Origin: Mytilinidion resinicola
Taxonomy: Eukaryota; Ascomycota; Dothideomycetes; Mytilinidiales; Mytilinidiaceae
Assembly (NCBI RefSeq): GCF_010093595.1
Contig: NW_022985448.1
Coordinates: 779,161-843,160, forward strand
Length of the DNA stretch: 64,000 nucleotides
Direction of reading: 5' to 3'
Within the stretch, counting starts at the first letter, position 1. Each line of letters opens with the position of its first letter. The notes under the pieces are model-generated. The model did not search any database and had not been told where the DNA came from. It saw only the letters and a list, made by a program, of their open reading frames with translations. The position numbers and the translations under genes are program-made. Below, one piece after another: positions 1-10,800 of this stretch.

Positions 1-2087
1 GATTGATGATGCCCTTTGCGGACTGCACATCGCCTGGAGTCGCGATGATTTGCCTTGGCAGATACTCGGAGCAACCATCGGACTGGCCATTCACAGCCCG
101 CGGTGCGGCTTAATGTGACAGGACTGCGCTACCTTAGAGCAAGGCGCCTCGTACCATGTTCCATGGCCATTCTCAACCCTGGTGCTGGCCTCGCCGCGCG
201 ACTATTGTGGCAGCTCCTCGACCTTCATTCGAGGACTGCCCTGTTGCGGCAAAGTCAGGGAGCTTTCCGGCGTGACATTGCGTGCTTCTCCGGATCTGCT
301 GACTCGTGCTGCTCCAGCGGATCGCTCAAGCCTCGTCACAGACACAGATATGACATTGATGTCGACGGCCGTTTTGGTCGCATGTACAGTAAGGGACGTC
401 TGGTTCCACGCGCTCTCCACCACACCATCACCACCTAGCCAACCTCGTCGAGCCAGCATCGCTGCCCACGACAGCTGCCGCCAGGGTGCCATGTGGATGC
501 CGGGCTGGCAAGGGATTCCTTCGCGGCGCCAGGCGGCGGACTGTCTGCAAACTCGCGTTTCTCGTCGTGATCCTCCGCCCTGCCTGCGCAGCACTGCAAT
601 CACTTCACGGCTGCGCGCCGCCCTGAAGCCAACGCAGCACGGCCCGGCTCACGGCAGAGGATGCTTGCATGCCGGGAGGACCATGGCCCGATGTGGGTGT
701 GTATCGCTTTGGCTCCAAGTAGCTCATGGGGAAGCGGTAAACTGACCACGATTGGCGTACATGGATCTGATTATGCACGAATAGCGTGTGCACTACCTAG
801 GTATAGAATACGCGCCAGTGAAGGACTTCCACGGTTGAGAATGGTGGCTTCTCTTCCGGGGACGCCGTCTTTCAGGTGCATGTTTGGGAAGTTCTAAAGC
901 GTCTGCATGTCTTCTCACCATCCAAAGCAAATCCACGTGTTTTCTGAAACTCAAAGGAGCGAGAAGTATGTATTGTACCTTTGTATCAATTCAAAGGACG
1001 GAGGTTGGTCGATTCAAACAGTTAGTAAGCCCCCCCGTTCCAACGGCGCTACCTAGGTAGTCCGCAGAGTTGTGAATAGCCTGTGCATGCTAAGAGCAGC
1101 CAGTCTACCGCCCCCCTTAGCTCCATGGGCTCCACGACGAACCCACAGGGCTGATGCGTCCGCTCGACGTTGGACAGGATCTGCCCGGCGCCCATTGCGG
1201 CATAGCCTGCCATTGCGGTATGGAGCAGGCCGCCCGGCTACTGGCAGCTGGGCATTGCTGCTGGCGATGGGGATGGGCCACCGTAGGAATGCGCGGGTTT
1301 GCTGCCCAGCTCCAGGTGCGCGTACGAAGAGCTACAATGCACCGCAGAGGCGTCAGGTCGAGGCATGATGGCCGCCGGGGTGCATTCACCCTACTCGCTG
1401 CACGGAGGGGCCTGCGCGGGCTCTAATCACTCTCAGCCGTCGATAGGCACCCCGGCCCCGTGTCCCTTGTCGTGAGAGGCCGTCGCCAGACGCCCACCTA
1501 CATGTCCTTGCTGCTCCCGCACGGAGCCAACGGCTTTGCAGCTCTGTCGCACTCTGTTGCAAACGGGAGCGGCAGTAATCTAACAGCTTGCTAAAGGCCC
1601 GTCGTCTCGGGTGCTCGACGATGCCTGTATAAAACCATCCCTCGGCCCACTGCGCCTTGCCATTGTCCATTGTCGACTCCAGCTCCACCACCTCCCACGC
1701 TCCCACACACAGCTCCCAGCTCCTACAGTAGCTCCCTCAGCTCCCCCTCGGCCTCGTCCTCCGCCATACTCGTCGCCCCAGGGCTCCCCACTGCTGTGTC
1801 GTCTCTGCGTCCTCGTCCGTCCAGCTGCATCCGCCACAGCTCCAGCTCCAGACCATTCCAGGCCAACCCCCGCCAGCCCCACGAAGCTTGCCCGTCCAGG
1901 ACTCGCACGCAGCCCGCCAATCGTCCTCGTCGTCGCCAGCTCCCAGCGGTGCTCGTCTCTCCAGCCCACGGGTCGGCAGCTCTCCAGCACCCAGCTCGCG
2001 CTGCCTCCGTACCTTGGTACGCTCCGCCCACCACCACGTCTCGACGTGCGCCGGCTCGACCCTCGCAGACCCTCGCAACCAGCAGCC
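1..2087. other. Gene-free stretch with CCTAGG palindromes and a probable promoter
   Basis: I see no supportable gene here. The open frames are short, lack family features and overlap one another on both strands. Two perfect copies of the palindrome TACCTAGGTA lie at 794-803 and 1050-1059. From about 1620 the sequence looks like the promoter and leader of the following small gene: a TATAAAA element near 1628, then roughly 400 bp of C-rich, CT-rich sequence that runs up to the start codon. The proline- and serine-rich frames across that leader are best read as a by-product of its composition. Confidence 0.5.
1628..1634 (+). promoter_or_regulatory. TATA-like element upstream of the 48-residue gene
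   Basis: TATAAAA lies about 450 bp before the start codon at 2088 and is followed by a pyrimidine-rich leader. This fits a strongly expressed fungal gene with a long 5' UTR, but transcription is inferred rather than seen. Confidence 0.35.
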
Positions 2088-2234
2088 ATGTGCCAGAAGT
2101 TCGTGCACACGTTCAGCTGCGGCCACCAGATGGTGCAGAAGGCGGAATGCGCCACGTCGAGGTCGACGAACTGCGGCGTGCTGCAGGTGAAGAATATCAA
2201 GCATGACGAGAAGTGCGATAGCTGCGATCACTGA
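2088..2234 (+). CDS. 48-residue Cys/His-rich small protein
   Basis: The start MCQKFVHTFSCGHQ and end KCDSCDH are rich in possible metal ligands: Cys 2, 11, 21, 29, 43 and 46, and His 7, 13, 39 and 48. A C-x2-C pair at 43/46 and a CGH at 11-13 suggest a small zinc-binding fold, which is inference. There is no signal peptide or membrane segment. I recall similar short proteins being common in Pezizomycotina genomes, but I cannot name a function. The ATG sits after a long CT-rich leader with a TATA element. An intron-like segment begins three bases after the stop codon (GTAGGC at 2238, branch-like CTGAC, CAG ending at 2288), so the transcript probably has a spliced 3' UTR. The small size makes it easy to miss. 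The clean Cys/His pattern and gene-like surroundings support it. Confidence 0.7.
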   Translation: MCQKFVHTFSCGHQMVQKAECATSRSTNCGVLQVKNIKHDEKCDSCDH

Positions 2235-2237
2235 CAG

Positions 2238-2288
2238 GTAGGCCCCTCGCGGCTGGCCCCGGCGGGTGCATGTCTGACAAGCTCGCAG
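2238..2288 (+). other. Probable 3' UTR intron of the 48-residue gene
   Basis: CAG|GTAGGC opens three bases after the TGA stop. A CTGAC branch-like sequence and a CAG acceptor close a 51-bp interval, a typical intron length in this window. Splicing is inferred from these signals only. Confidence 0.45.
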
Positions 2289-4586
2289 CAGTGTGCCACC
2301 GCAGACTCTATCCGGACGACACCTCATGACGGCCGGTGGCACGCAAACAGGTGTCTTCGATCGCAGCGCAGGCGGGACCTCCGCTCACCTCATCACACAG
2401 TTTCCTAGGCGGGGGCCTGCTGGTCTTACGGGCCCTCTCTCCTCTCCAGTCGGCAGGGGCATTTCACGGCGTCACGAAGACAAAAAGTGCGAAGGCGTTG
2501 GAAGGGTATCGGCGGCCCACGTGGACCACGGGCTATGGCTATCTAATGGCGAGACTGGTGACTGGCGTTTGACGGGCAAAATGGGTTGGCTGGGGCCTCT
2601 GCTTCACCTCTTGTATTACTCGTCGCTTTTGTATCCGCGGTGCGATTGGGCGCGAGCGTGATGGACTTGGATATGGACTGTGACCTGTCCCACGGCGGGA
2701 CGGGCAAAAAGGCGTTGCGTTTGTCGCTTTCCACATGCTGTCTTCTTGCTCTGCCTGCCCACGATCCTGCGTTTCATGAAGCTGCTGCTCTCTCGGGCGA
2801 CGTGCGGCGGTTCCCCGTGTCCGTCCCGTGCTGCCGAGGCGGGGAGACGGGAAGGCGTGAGGTCAAACAGACTGCGCCGGCGCAGTGCCTTGGTGCGGCG
2901 AGTCAATTGCGCGACAGCTGTCAACTCGCAGGACGGGGCAGTCCCTGTGAGGTTCGCCAATGTCGTACGAGACCGTTGAGAAAAAGCAAGTGGCGCGTCT
3001 AAAAAATCGCCCAACCGCGGCAGATGCTGCAGCCCGCAGGCTCGCCAATCGCTCCGAATTCAAATAACCGCCTGGGCACCTGTGCTTCTCAACGGCTGCC
3101 CGCCGAGGGGGAGCTTGGCGGGCCCAATATCAGATCTGATATTGACACGGCAGGCCGAAGTCAGCGGACTGGCAGCACCGAGGGCAGCAGCAGCAGCGCG
3201 GCGGGAGGGCGGCGGGAGCATCCAGATGGACAGGCGGGGACGCTGCTGGAATGCTGCCCAAGCTCCAATGGCGGCGACGGGCTGGACAGCTGGACAGGGC
3301 GACGATAAGTGGAGTGGTGGGCGCTGAATCCTCCCTCAGTCTCTGGCATCATGCACCGCAGCGGCACAGCGAGCACAGCGCCTCGAGCAAGCCTGCTGCA
3401 ACGGCGACATGTTTCGTTCGCCCATCCTGCGTACATAGCCTGCGCCAGCCAGGCCGAGGAACGGGCCGCACGCCACACACACCTACAGCACATCCGCCGT
3501 GCCTAGATTGGATGCAGTGTTCTGATATAGCTGCACTGTTGTGATAAAACGCCGCCGCATGGACCGCGCGGGCAGCCCTGGGTTTCATGTGAAGACGCAA
3601 TCTACGGTCGACCCGATCTCCAGCGTGCATACGTACTGACAGCAGCAAACGCGGCCGGCTATGCGTTCTGGGTTGCTGGTGCTCTTCCAGAACACTTCGT
3701 CTCAAGAATAGCCCGCACCCCAGACTGCACCGGCATCATCGTCGATCATCCAACAGCAGCCCCGGTCAGCCTCCACGCCTGAGGTCGCCCTGCCCGTCGC
3801 CGCCGCTCATCCGGCCCGCTACTGTACGCATCCCTGAGCTGCCAGCAGCAGTGCCGAGCACACGAGCGAAGCCTGGCAGCCCTGGCACGCCTTCAATCAG
3901 TCCGAAGCCTCGTGCATCGGGCATCTGCTTAGCCGCACAGCTGCGGCCTTAAATCGCTGGATCGATGCTTGCCGCCCGTCCCTGGTCTCCATGGCTGCGC
4001 TGGCTTGTGACGGCGGGGCTGCGCGCGCAGAGGCTCGAAGGGGCTGGGAGGGGCTTCCACAAGGCAACGGTTCGCATGACTTCATGCCCGCTGGACGCAC
4101 GGCGCGGAGGGACGTCGACGAGGCCTGCGGATGCGGTGATGGCAAGCTCTAGAGGTGAGCGTCCCAGGGCTCGACGCCAGGCTGGCCCTCGACAACGGTG
4201 CATCGGGAAGGATCGTTGCGCGTGTGATGCCCACAGCAAAGCTGCATTATCACAGCGCCCGTAAGGTGGGGGGTTTGTCGTATCGAGCAGGTCCAGCTTT
4301 ACTTTTCCTAGGTCGAAACCTCGACCGTGCGCGCCGGGGCAGCTCGCGCACGTCGCCTGCTCGGAGGCGAAACCGCAACCTTCTTGTCGACCCTGCAGCG
4401 GCGTGCAGGCACTTATCTGGCGGCGGGCATGGCGATTCGCGCGTGGTGGTTGGCGCAAGCGGTGCGTACCTAGGTCGGGACTTGAGGTCGGCGACGGAGC
4501 CTGGCCCGAGTCTTGGCATCTGGCCGACCTCGCGTCCGGCAAGACTGGCCTGCACCGTTACATAGAACAACACTACGACCTCACCG
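2289..4586. other. Intergenic, GC-rich, no gene seen
   Basis: About 2.3 kb between the small gene and MDM12. Open frames on both strands are short, arginine- and proline-rich and have no recognisable domain. It holds a perfect 20-bp palindrome at 3125-3144 and a near-palindromic TACCTAGGT element near 4467. The last few hundred bases are presumably the MDM12 promoter; I see no clear TATA box. Confidence 0.5.
3125..3144. repeat. Perfect 20-bp palindrome
   Basis: CAATATCAGATCTGATATTG equals its own reverse complement over all 20 bases. It sits in GC-rich intergenic DNA but is itself AT-rich. It could be a dimeric transcription-factor site or a remnant of an element end. Nothing in the flanks decides between these. 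Confidence 0.8.
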
Positions 4587-5882
4587 ATGAGTATTGACAT
4601 CCACTGGGACGCCCTGACGGGCGGCCCTGATGGAGTTGCCCGTGCCGAGACCATTCGAGCATTCATCCATGAGAGGTTTCAGCAGGTGACGCTGCCGCGC
4701 TTCATCCGTTCCGTCAAGGTCCACTCCTTTGACTTTGGCAGCGTGCCCCCGGAGCTTGAGCTGAAGGACATCTGCGACCCGCTGCCGGACTTCTACGAGG
4801 AGGATGACGACTATGGGAGCGAGGATGAGGAAACCGCCGACCACGTTTCAGCCCAGGTCGAGAGCATGCACCTCGACCCCCCCAAGTCCTTCAAGGAGCG
4901 CCGCCTCAGGGGACTGGAGGTGAAAGACCTCGATGGCCAAACCCCCCCCGTGCGGACACATGTTCCGCCGCACGTAGAAACCAGAGGGCCAGGCTTGCGT
5001 TCGACGCTGGCACCAGGCGAGCAGCTTGGAAGCCCTCTGATCTCCAGAGCACCCACTCCCGGCATCCCAGGCGGAACGTCCAACATGAGCTACTTCCATC
5101 TCCCTCTTGGAGCTGGTATCTCGGGTGCCACTACTCCGCTCGCTGCTGTGGCTGGTGCCCAGTATCAGAGCTGGCCAGACAGCCATCATTATGGTCGGTT
5201 CTTACACGAGCACGGCAACCGTCGGCCCGATGCTACCTCCATCAGTTCTCTCACCCCTCCCCCCTCAACCGCTGATCCAGGCTCGCGTCCACCGTCACAG
5301 CATCACAATGAGCCCACGAGACATCCAAAAGCTGACACTGAAGAGTCCTCATCATCTCACATACATCACAAAAGTCCCTCTCCGTCGCCACCACCGCGAA
5401 TGAGGGAGAAGAGCGTCAACGACATGCAGGTTGTCTCACATGTTAAGTACTCCGGGGACATCAAAATCTCTCTCACAGCAGAGATCTTACTAGACTACCC
5501 GATGCCAAGCTTCGTCGGCATTCCTTTGAAGCTTAATATCACAGGCTTGACTTTTGATGGCGTGGCCATTTTGGCATATATCAAAAAGCGGGCGCACTTT
5601 TGCTTCCTGTCGCCGGAAGATGCAGAGTCACTCGTGGGCGGCGAGTCTTCTCTGGACAGCATGCCTAGCGATTCACAATCCTCCGATCACCCGAGCATAC
5701 GGCTCCCCAAAATTGGTGGTCTACTTGAGCAAATCAAGGTCGAGAGCGAAATCGGCCAAAAGGAGAACGGAAAACAGGTTCTCAAGAACGTCGGAAAGGT
5801 GGAGAAGTTCATTCTCGAGCAAGTCAGGCGCATCTTCGAAGACGAGTTCGTCTACCCAAGCTTTTGGACATTCCTTGTGTGA
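4587..5882 (+). CDS. MDM12: Mitochondrial distribution and morphology protein 12 (ERMES subunit)
   Basis: A single 431-residue exon. The N-terminus (MSIDIHWDAL, then RFIRSVKVHSFDFGS and PELELKDICDPLPDFY) is the hallmark of fungal Mdm12. The C-terminal part, about residues 270-431, has MQVVSHVKYSGDIKISLTAEI, PLKLNITGLTFDGVAILAYI and a final LEQVRRIFEDEFVYPSFWTF, which is the rest of the SMP lipid-transfer domain. Between them is a low-complexity Ser/Pro/Gly-rich insert (about 75-265), usual in filamentous fungi. Mdm12 is the soluble bridge of ERMES. It links Mmm1 in the ER to Mdm34/Mdm10 on the mitochondrial surface and helps move phospholipids between the membranes. The length matches filamentous homologues. 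The ATG at 4587 is in the family position. Confidence 0.95.
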   Translation: MSIDIHWDALTGGPDGVARAETIRAFIHERFQQVTLPRFIRSVKVHSFDFGSVPPELELKDICDPLPDFYEEDDDYGSEDEETADHVSAQVESMHLDPPKSFKERRLRGLEVKDLDGQTPPVRTHVPPHVETRGPGLRSTLAPGEQLGSPLISRAPTPGIPGGTSNMSYFHLPLGAGISGATTPLAAVAGAQYQSWPDSHHYGRFLHEHGNRRPDATSISSLTPPPSTADPGSRPPSQHHNEPTRHPKADTEESSSSHIHHKSPSPSPPPRMREKSVNDMQVVSHVKYSGDIKISLTAEILLDYPMPSFVGIPLKLNITGLTFDGVAILAYIKKRAHFCFLSPEDAESLVGGESSLDSMPSDSQSSDHPSIRLPKIGGLLEQIKVESEIGQKENGKQVLKNVGKVEKFILEQVRRIFEDEFVYPSFWTFLV

Positions 5883-6120
5883 CGACACCCATGACGCCCT
5901 ATGGCCGAGCCGCCCAGTGCTCAGCAATCAGTCAAATTTCGAACAAACTGTTTGCCCCACCATCCGAACGACGCGAGGTTTAGGATCATCGAATATATCG
6001 CATTCCCCAGATGACAACCGGAGAGGCTACAGTGACAGATAGCCTATTAATTTCCACTCCTTGGGAATCCTAACATATTCCCTATGATATGTCCACAACT
6101 CAAGGATAGGCCTCCGTATA

Positions 6121-6138
6121 GCATGCAGTACTGCATGC
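6121..6138. repeat. Perfect 18-bp palindrome
   Basis: GCATGCAGTACTGCATGC is fully self-complementary. It is followed closely by further CTGCAG and GCAGTAC fragments (6145-6170), so the 120-bp neighbourhood is unusually rich in this hexamer. It lies about 240 bp after the MDM12 stop and could be a terminator-side or regulatory structure. Confidence 0.75.
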
Positions 6139-6200
6139 ACGACACTGCAGTACAGCCCCGTCAGCTGCAGCCTTGAGAGAAGCAAGCAGACGGGAGGAAG

Positions 6201-6228
6201 CGGGAGGCGGGAGGCGGGAGGCGGGAGG
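6201..6228. repeat. CGGGAGG tandem repeat (4 units)
   Basis: Four perfect 7-bp units, with a fifth unit at 6191-6197 separated by three bases. The G runs could support a quadruplex on the plus strand. Confidence 0.8.
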
Positions 6229-6775
6229 CAAGTGGAGCTGGCTAAATCAGACGACCGCAGGTGTCAGTCGATCCCTGGACTTTGTGCTACGGTGGCGATG
6301 CAGGCCAGCGAGCATCCGCCCTGGCGCGGAGATGGTTTCAAGGTTGCGAAGTGTCACAATGGTCGCGTTACAATGCAGCACAGGTGCCACGTAGGGCTTG
6401 CGTCTTCTGAAGCACGCCTGCGGGCTGCCTCATGGCTGCCGCGCTTGTTTCGCAAAAACGTGGGCGGGCGCTGTGATGTCCGAAACATGGCGTGAGGAAA
6501 GAGGCTGGCCGCATGTGCTTGTCACCACGAGGCGTATATATGATCAGGGCGGCTATATCAGCCTACGCAGGAACGGTATCAATCACACCTTTTTTTCCTC
6601 GTCATGGTCAGGTCCCAGTGAACTCATCCCTAGCTTCATTTTTTCGACGTAGCTCCTGCCTGATCTCGGTCCGACCCTTTCTTTCCATTTCAAGCTAGCG
6701 CTATACTGCCGCGATACCCGGCTCCCTCTCCAGAACTGCAAACGCGAGCCCCTTGCATCCTAAGTCTATTTCACG

Positions 6776-6925
6776 ATGAGCACAGGACTGCCGGAATGTG
6801 ATAGCTCAAGCCAGACTCCAGTTATCGGAAGGTAGGTGACGATGTCGCAGTGTGTTCCATTGGGTCATGTAACCCTGCAACTACTTTCGAAGGCGTGCAT
6901 GGTGGACAGCTAATACTGAATAAGG
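6776..6925 (+). other. Candidate small spliced transcript (weak)
   Basis: A TATATA element near 6533 and CT-rich DNA precede an ATG at 6776. Eighteen codons and two bases later comes a good donor (GTAGGT at 6832). An acceptor at 6891-6892 would join in frame to a short tail ending TGAATAA, giving about 28 residues. There is no homology that I recognise. It may be a non-coding RNA, an unannotated leader exon, or chance. Confidence 0.2.
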
Positions 6926-7820
6926 GCCCCAGCATTTGCTAAATAGGAACATGCATCAGATGCCGGCGCCCTATTGCTACGTTTGACGATGGGAGTTCGG
7001 TAGGCCTGATGTGGCGGTCCGCGTGTGCGACGAGGACTAGGCTGTTTTGATTCCGTGGCGTGGAATAATGCATACTGTGCTTCTAGTGAATGGTCTGACT
7101 TATTTGTCCGAGTCTCATCCTGCGTAGGGAAAGTCTGATTATTACTCTCCAAAATTCTTAGTATTCCTTTTTAATTGATGGTTAGATGTCCTGTCATCTT
7201 GCCTAGCTTTGCCGCTCTCGAGTGTCTATCTAAAATTGCGTAAGTGCCCGTGAAAGTAGAGCAATCAGTACTACAGAACACGTCTACCAAATATAGGTAT
7301 GCCTATCCCTTGAAAAGCAATTATTCAAACTCTTCCGAACTCGGCATCGAGTCATCGTGACAGTCTTGTGTTTTCGACTTTAGCTCGATGTACCCATCCC
7401 CTTGAGGTTAGCAAAGTGAGAGGGAGACCCCGCCTAAATCAGGAACTAACCTGGCTGGTTCGGCTTGGGCTCAGGGTCCAGATGGCAGCTCGGGTACCTT
7501 AGACGGAAGCGGGTACACTAAACTTTATATTTTGATCCATGGTTTGATGTTTTCCCAACGCCGAATGTTTGTCTAAGAAGGATTTTGATAGCCAAGCAAT
7601 CCAAGAAGGCCCCGCCGTCGATCAAGTGGCGTAAAATCCGAGCACAACTCTACCTAGGTAGGAGTGTCTTGGCCGGCCAAGCCACTAATAGAGGGGCTGA
7701 AACAATTCACTCGTCGACGACAACAACTCTTGTTTCCTCCACAACACACTCTCTCCCTAAGAACCTAGTCTACTCTCACTGTCATACATACAGTTGCATA
7801 CTGATATCAACACCGCAATC

Positions 7821-10800
7821 ATGCCGTCCCTTCGGCTCCCTCCCCTCCTTCTACCGTGTCTCGTTCTGATCGTGCTCTGGGCCCGCCCCACCCATGCGTT
7901 TGGTGCTGGTAATATTGCTTCGACTTCCAAAGTCGAGGGCCAGAACTGGCGTCATGGAGATATCGAGGACACTCTACTCACCATTCTCATGTCCCGCGCC
8001 ACTGGCAAGAAGTTCAGCAAGATGGATGTTAAGCGCGTCTACTTTGGAAACTGGCTGCGAGACTACTCTCAGGCTGTAGACGTACGTATCTAGCTAAGCA
8101 AATGGTGGAGCGGCCAAAACTTACAATGTGATAGGTCGGAACCGTCAAGATGGTCAGCGCGGAGGCCATCCGTATCCTGCTCTGGGTTTTGGGCTTTTTG
8201 AGCTTTGGCTATGGCACCAAGGAGTTTGAGGTCACGCGGGACAGGCTTGGTTGCTACCGGTACACAAGTCTCACACCTACGCTATAGCAAATTGCTTACT
8301 TTCTCTACAGTCCCGAAGAGCACATCGACAACCCTAAGGACTACGCCGACAACCTCGACGCCCGCCAATATGACCGCCGCCTTCGAGGCCCTGTCGATGA
8401 GCGACGAGAACTGGGAATTGACCCTCGCACCGGTCTGAAAAACTACATTGCTTCGGAAGATATGGGCATCACAACCTCAGCGGGATTGGTCCGCAACCTG
8501 TTTGGGCGATGCATTGACCTCGGTCGACGATACAACCGCAATCGAAACAAGGCAGATCTGTATGAAGCTCTGAGACTTCTTGGAACTGGATGTCATTGCT
8601 TGGAAGGTAAGACACAGATCATGCAGGCGTAGACTGCCTGACCCCCTTGCTGATTATCTATAGATTACTCTGCTCACTCCAACTATACCGAGCTCGCTCT
8701 CATCGAGATGGGCGAGCGAGACGTCTTTCCCCATGTTGGCCGTGCCACGCAAGTTCGCGTGCAAGGCGCTCGTGGTCCTGTCTGGCCTATCATCACCGGC
8801 ACTTTTGGAGGTGTCGACTTCCTTCACTCCGTATGCGGAGAATTCTCAGACAAGGCCACTCAGTCCGAGATGCAAGAACTAGAAGGGACTATCCAGGACT
8901 CGTCTCGAAAGGGGGACAAAAGCATCATCAAGGACCTCTTGAGTCAGCTTCCCAGTGGCCTCTTTGGGGATAAGGACCAAGCCGGCAAAGCCGACGAACT
9001 CGAACAGAATGCCCAGTCTGCTCAAATGCAAAACATGACCATCACTCCAAAAGAGCCCGAAGAGTTTACCCAGCAGCTGGATGAAATTGTCAAGCAGATC
9101 TACCCTATCATGGAGTGGCACGACGAGATTATGCAGTCTATCAACGAATTCATTGAGTCGGTTCCCAGTAAGTAGTCGCGATTACACTCCCCCCCCAAGC
9201 TACACTTCTCTTCCCGTGTATGCGTTTATTAATTGGTACCGCCGTCTTTAGTCCTTCCAGACCTGATCGAGCAACTGCAAGATCAGATCAACATCTTTGT
9301 GTTCTCCCTCTTGGCCCCATTCGTCCTTCCAATCATCTCACAGGTGAAAACGGAGCTTGAAACTGGCTCCTCAGAAGTCATCGCCTCCTCCCGCGACAAG
9401 CAGCTCATCGTATTCAACGACGACCATTCCAGCGACCCGACCCACTCCATGATTTCCAAGGATCATTTCAGCAACGTCCTCAACGAGCCCGCTGGTAAGG
9501 TCGCCTCGCAGGTTCTCAAGTGGGTCGTCCCTCAGATTGTAAACTGTTGGGATGACGAGCGTGCCGACGCGAACCGCACTATCCAGCGTATCATCACTGG
9601 CGTTTTCCACCACCCTGCCCTCCGTCAATATGGCGACGACGGTGCTTCCGAGTGCCGTGGGCTTATGTTCAACGTTATGGAGAGGTGGTGGGGCGAGATG
9701 AGCGAGCGCGAAAAGGACGATTTGCGTGACAAGCTTAGCAGGGACGGTGTCGAGCAGGGCCGAAACCACAAAGAGGGTGTGCACGACAAGGGTCACGGTT
9801 GCGGCAAGCCTCTTGGGATGGCCAACGATTTCTCTGGCGCTGGGGTGGGAGGTGGCCTCGGGGGTGTACTTAGCGGCGTTCTCGGCGGCGGCACGCCCTC
9901 CTCGGGTGGCTATGGCGGGGGGAAATCCGGCAAGAATGAACCTTTCCACGAAGTCGGCAACTTCGCTAGCGACGCCGTTGGAGGCGGTGCACTCGGTGGC
10001 ATCGTGGGCGGTCTGGTCGGCGGCATTGGTGGATCCCTCTTGAGCGGTGCGATGGGTGGAGGTGGAGGGGACGACGAAGATGAGTACAAACCTAAGAAGG
10101 GGAAGAAGTACAAGGCCGAGTACGACGAACCGTATGGCGGAGGCCACACGACGCAGTATACCGAAACGTCGAACCAAGGCAACCGATACGGCCAAGCTGA
10201 GTACAAAAAGACCGAGTATGAAAGCGGTGACCGACGCGAAGAATATTCTAGCTACCAGCAGCAAGGCCGATCAGGCCAAGGCCATTCGGGGGGCTATGAG
10301 TCCCGCGTCGAGACGACGACTAGCTATGGAGGCGGAGGATACGAGGAGGAGCGGAGATCGAAGAACTATGATGAGGGCTCGGAAGATGACGAGGAGAAGC
10401 GGAAAAAGAAAGAGCGCAAGGCCCGTGAGAAGGCAGAGAAGAAGGCCCGTAAGCACCACGGGGGTTATGATAACGACGAAGATGAGGACAGTGAGGATGA
10501 TAGCGAGAAGTACAAGGAGAAGCATCATAAGCACCGCTCTGGATCAGGCGAGCACCGCTCTGGATCAGGCGAGCATCGCCGTTCCAGTAGGTCTCGCGAG
10601 CGAGAGTCTCAGGGCTACGGGTACGGGGAAGAGCGGAGATACGGAGGGGGGCAGCAGCAGTCCTATGGTGAGCAGCGTGAGAATGTGGGTTATGGCGAAG
10701 AGCGCCAGTACGGTCAAGAGCGCCAATATGGTCAGGAGAGTCGGGGTTATGGTGGTGGGGGAGATCAGTATGCAGGTGACCAGTATGGAGGCGGCCAGTA

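Larger units (their letters stand above)
5883..7820. other. Intergenic between MDM12 and het-C
   Basis: About 1.9 kb with many stops in all frames. Notable contents are a perfect 18-bp palindrome (6121-6138), four tandem CGGGAGG units (6201-6228), a TATATA stretch near 6533 followed by a CT-rich stretch and a weak spliced small-ORF candidate (6776-6925), and a perfect CTACCTAGGTAG at 7650-7661. The region from about 7690 to 7820 is CT-rich and reads as the het-C leader. Confidence 0.5.

Noticed and set aside
182..745. 187-codon frame near the window start
   Set aside because: Overlapped by frames on the opposite strand. Composition is typical of GC-rich non-coding DNA, with no domain, intron signals or plausible start.
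1580..2342. Several 100-207 codon frames on both strands around the small Cys/His gene
   Set aside because: They arise from the C-rich leader. The Ser/Pro/Ala/Arg-rich translations mirror strand composition, and only the 48-residue frame has gene-like features.
9371..10264. 297-codon minus-strand frame inside het-C
   Set aside because: It lies entirely inside the last het-C exon and is a shadow of its codon bias; the hydrophobic composition comes from the Gly/Asp/Glu-rich sense strand.
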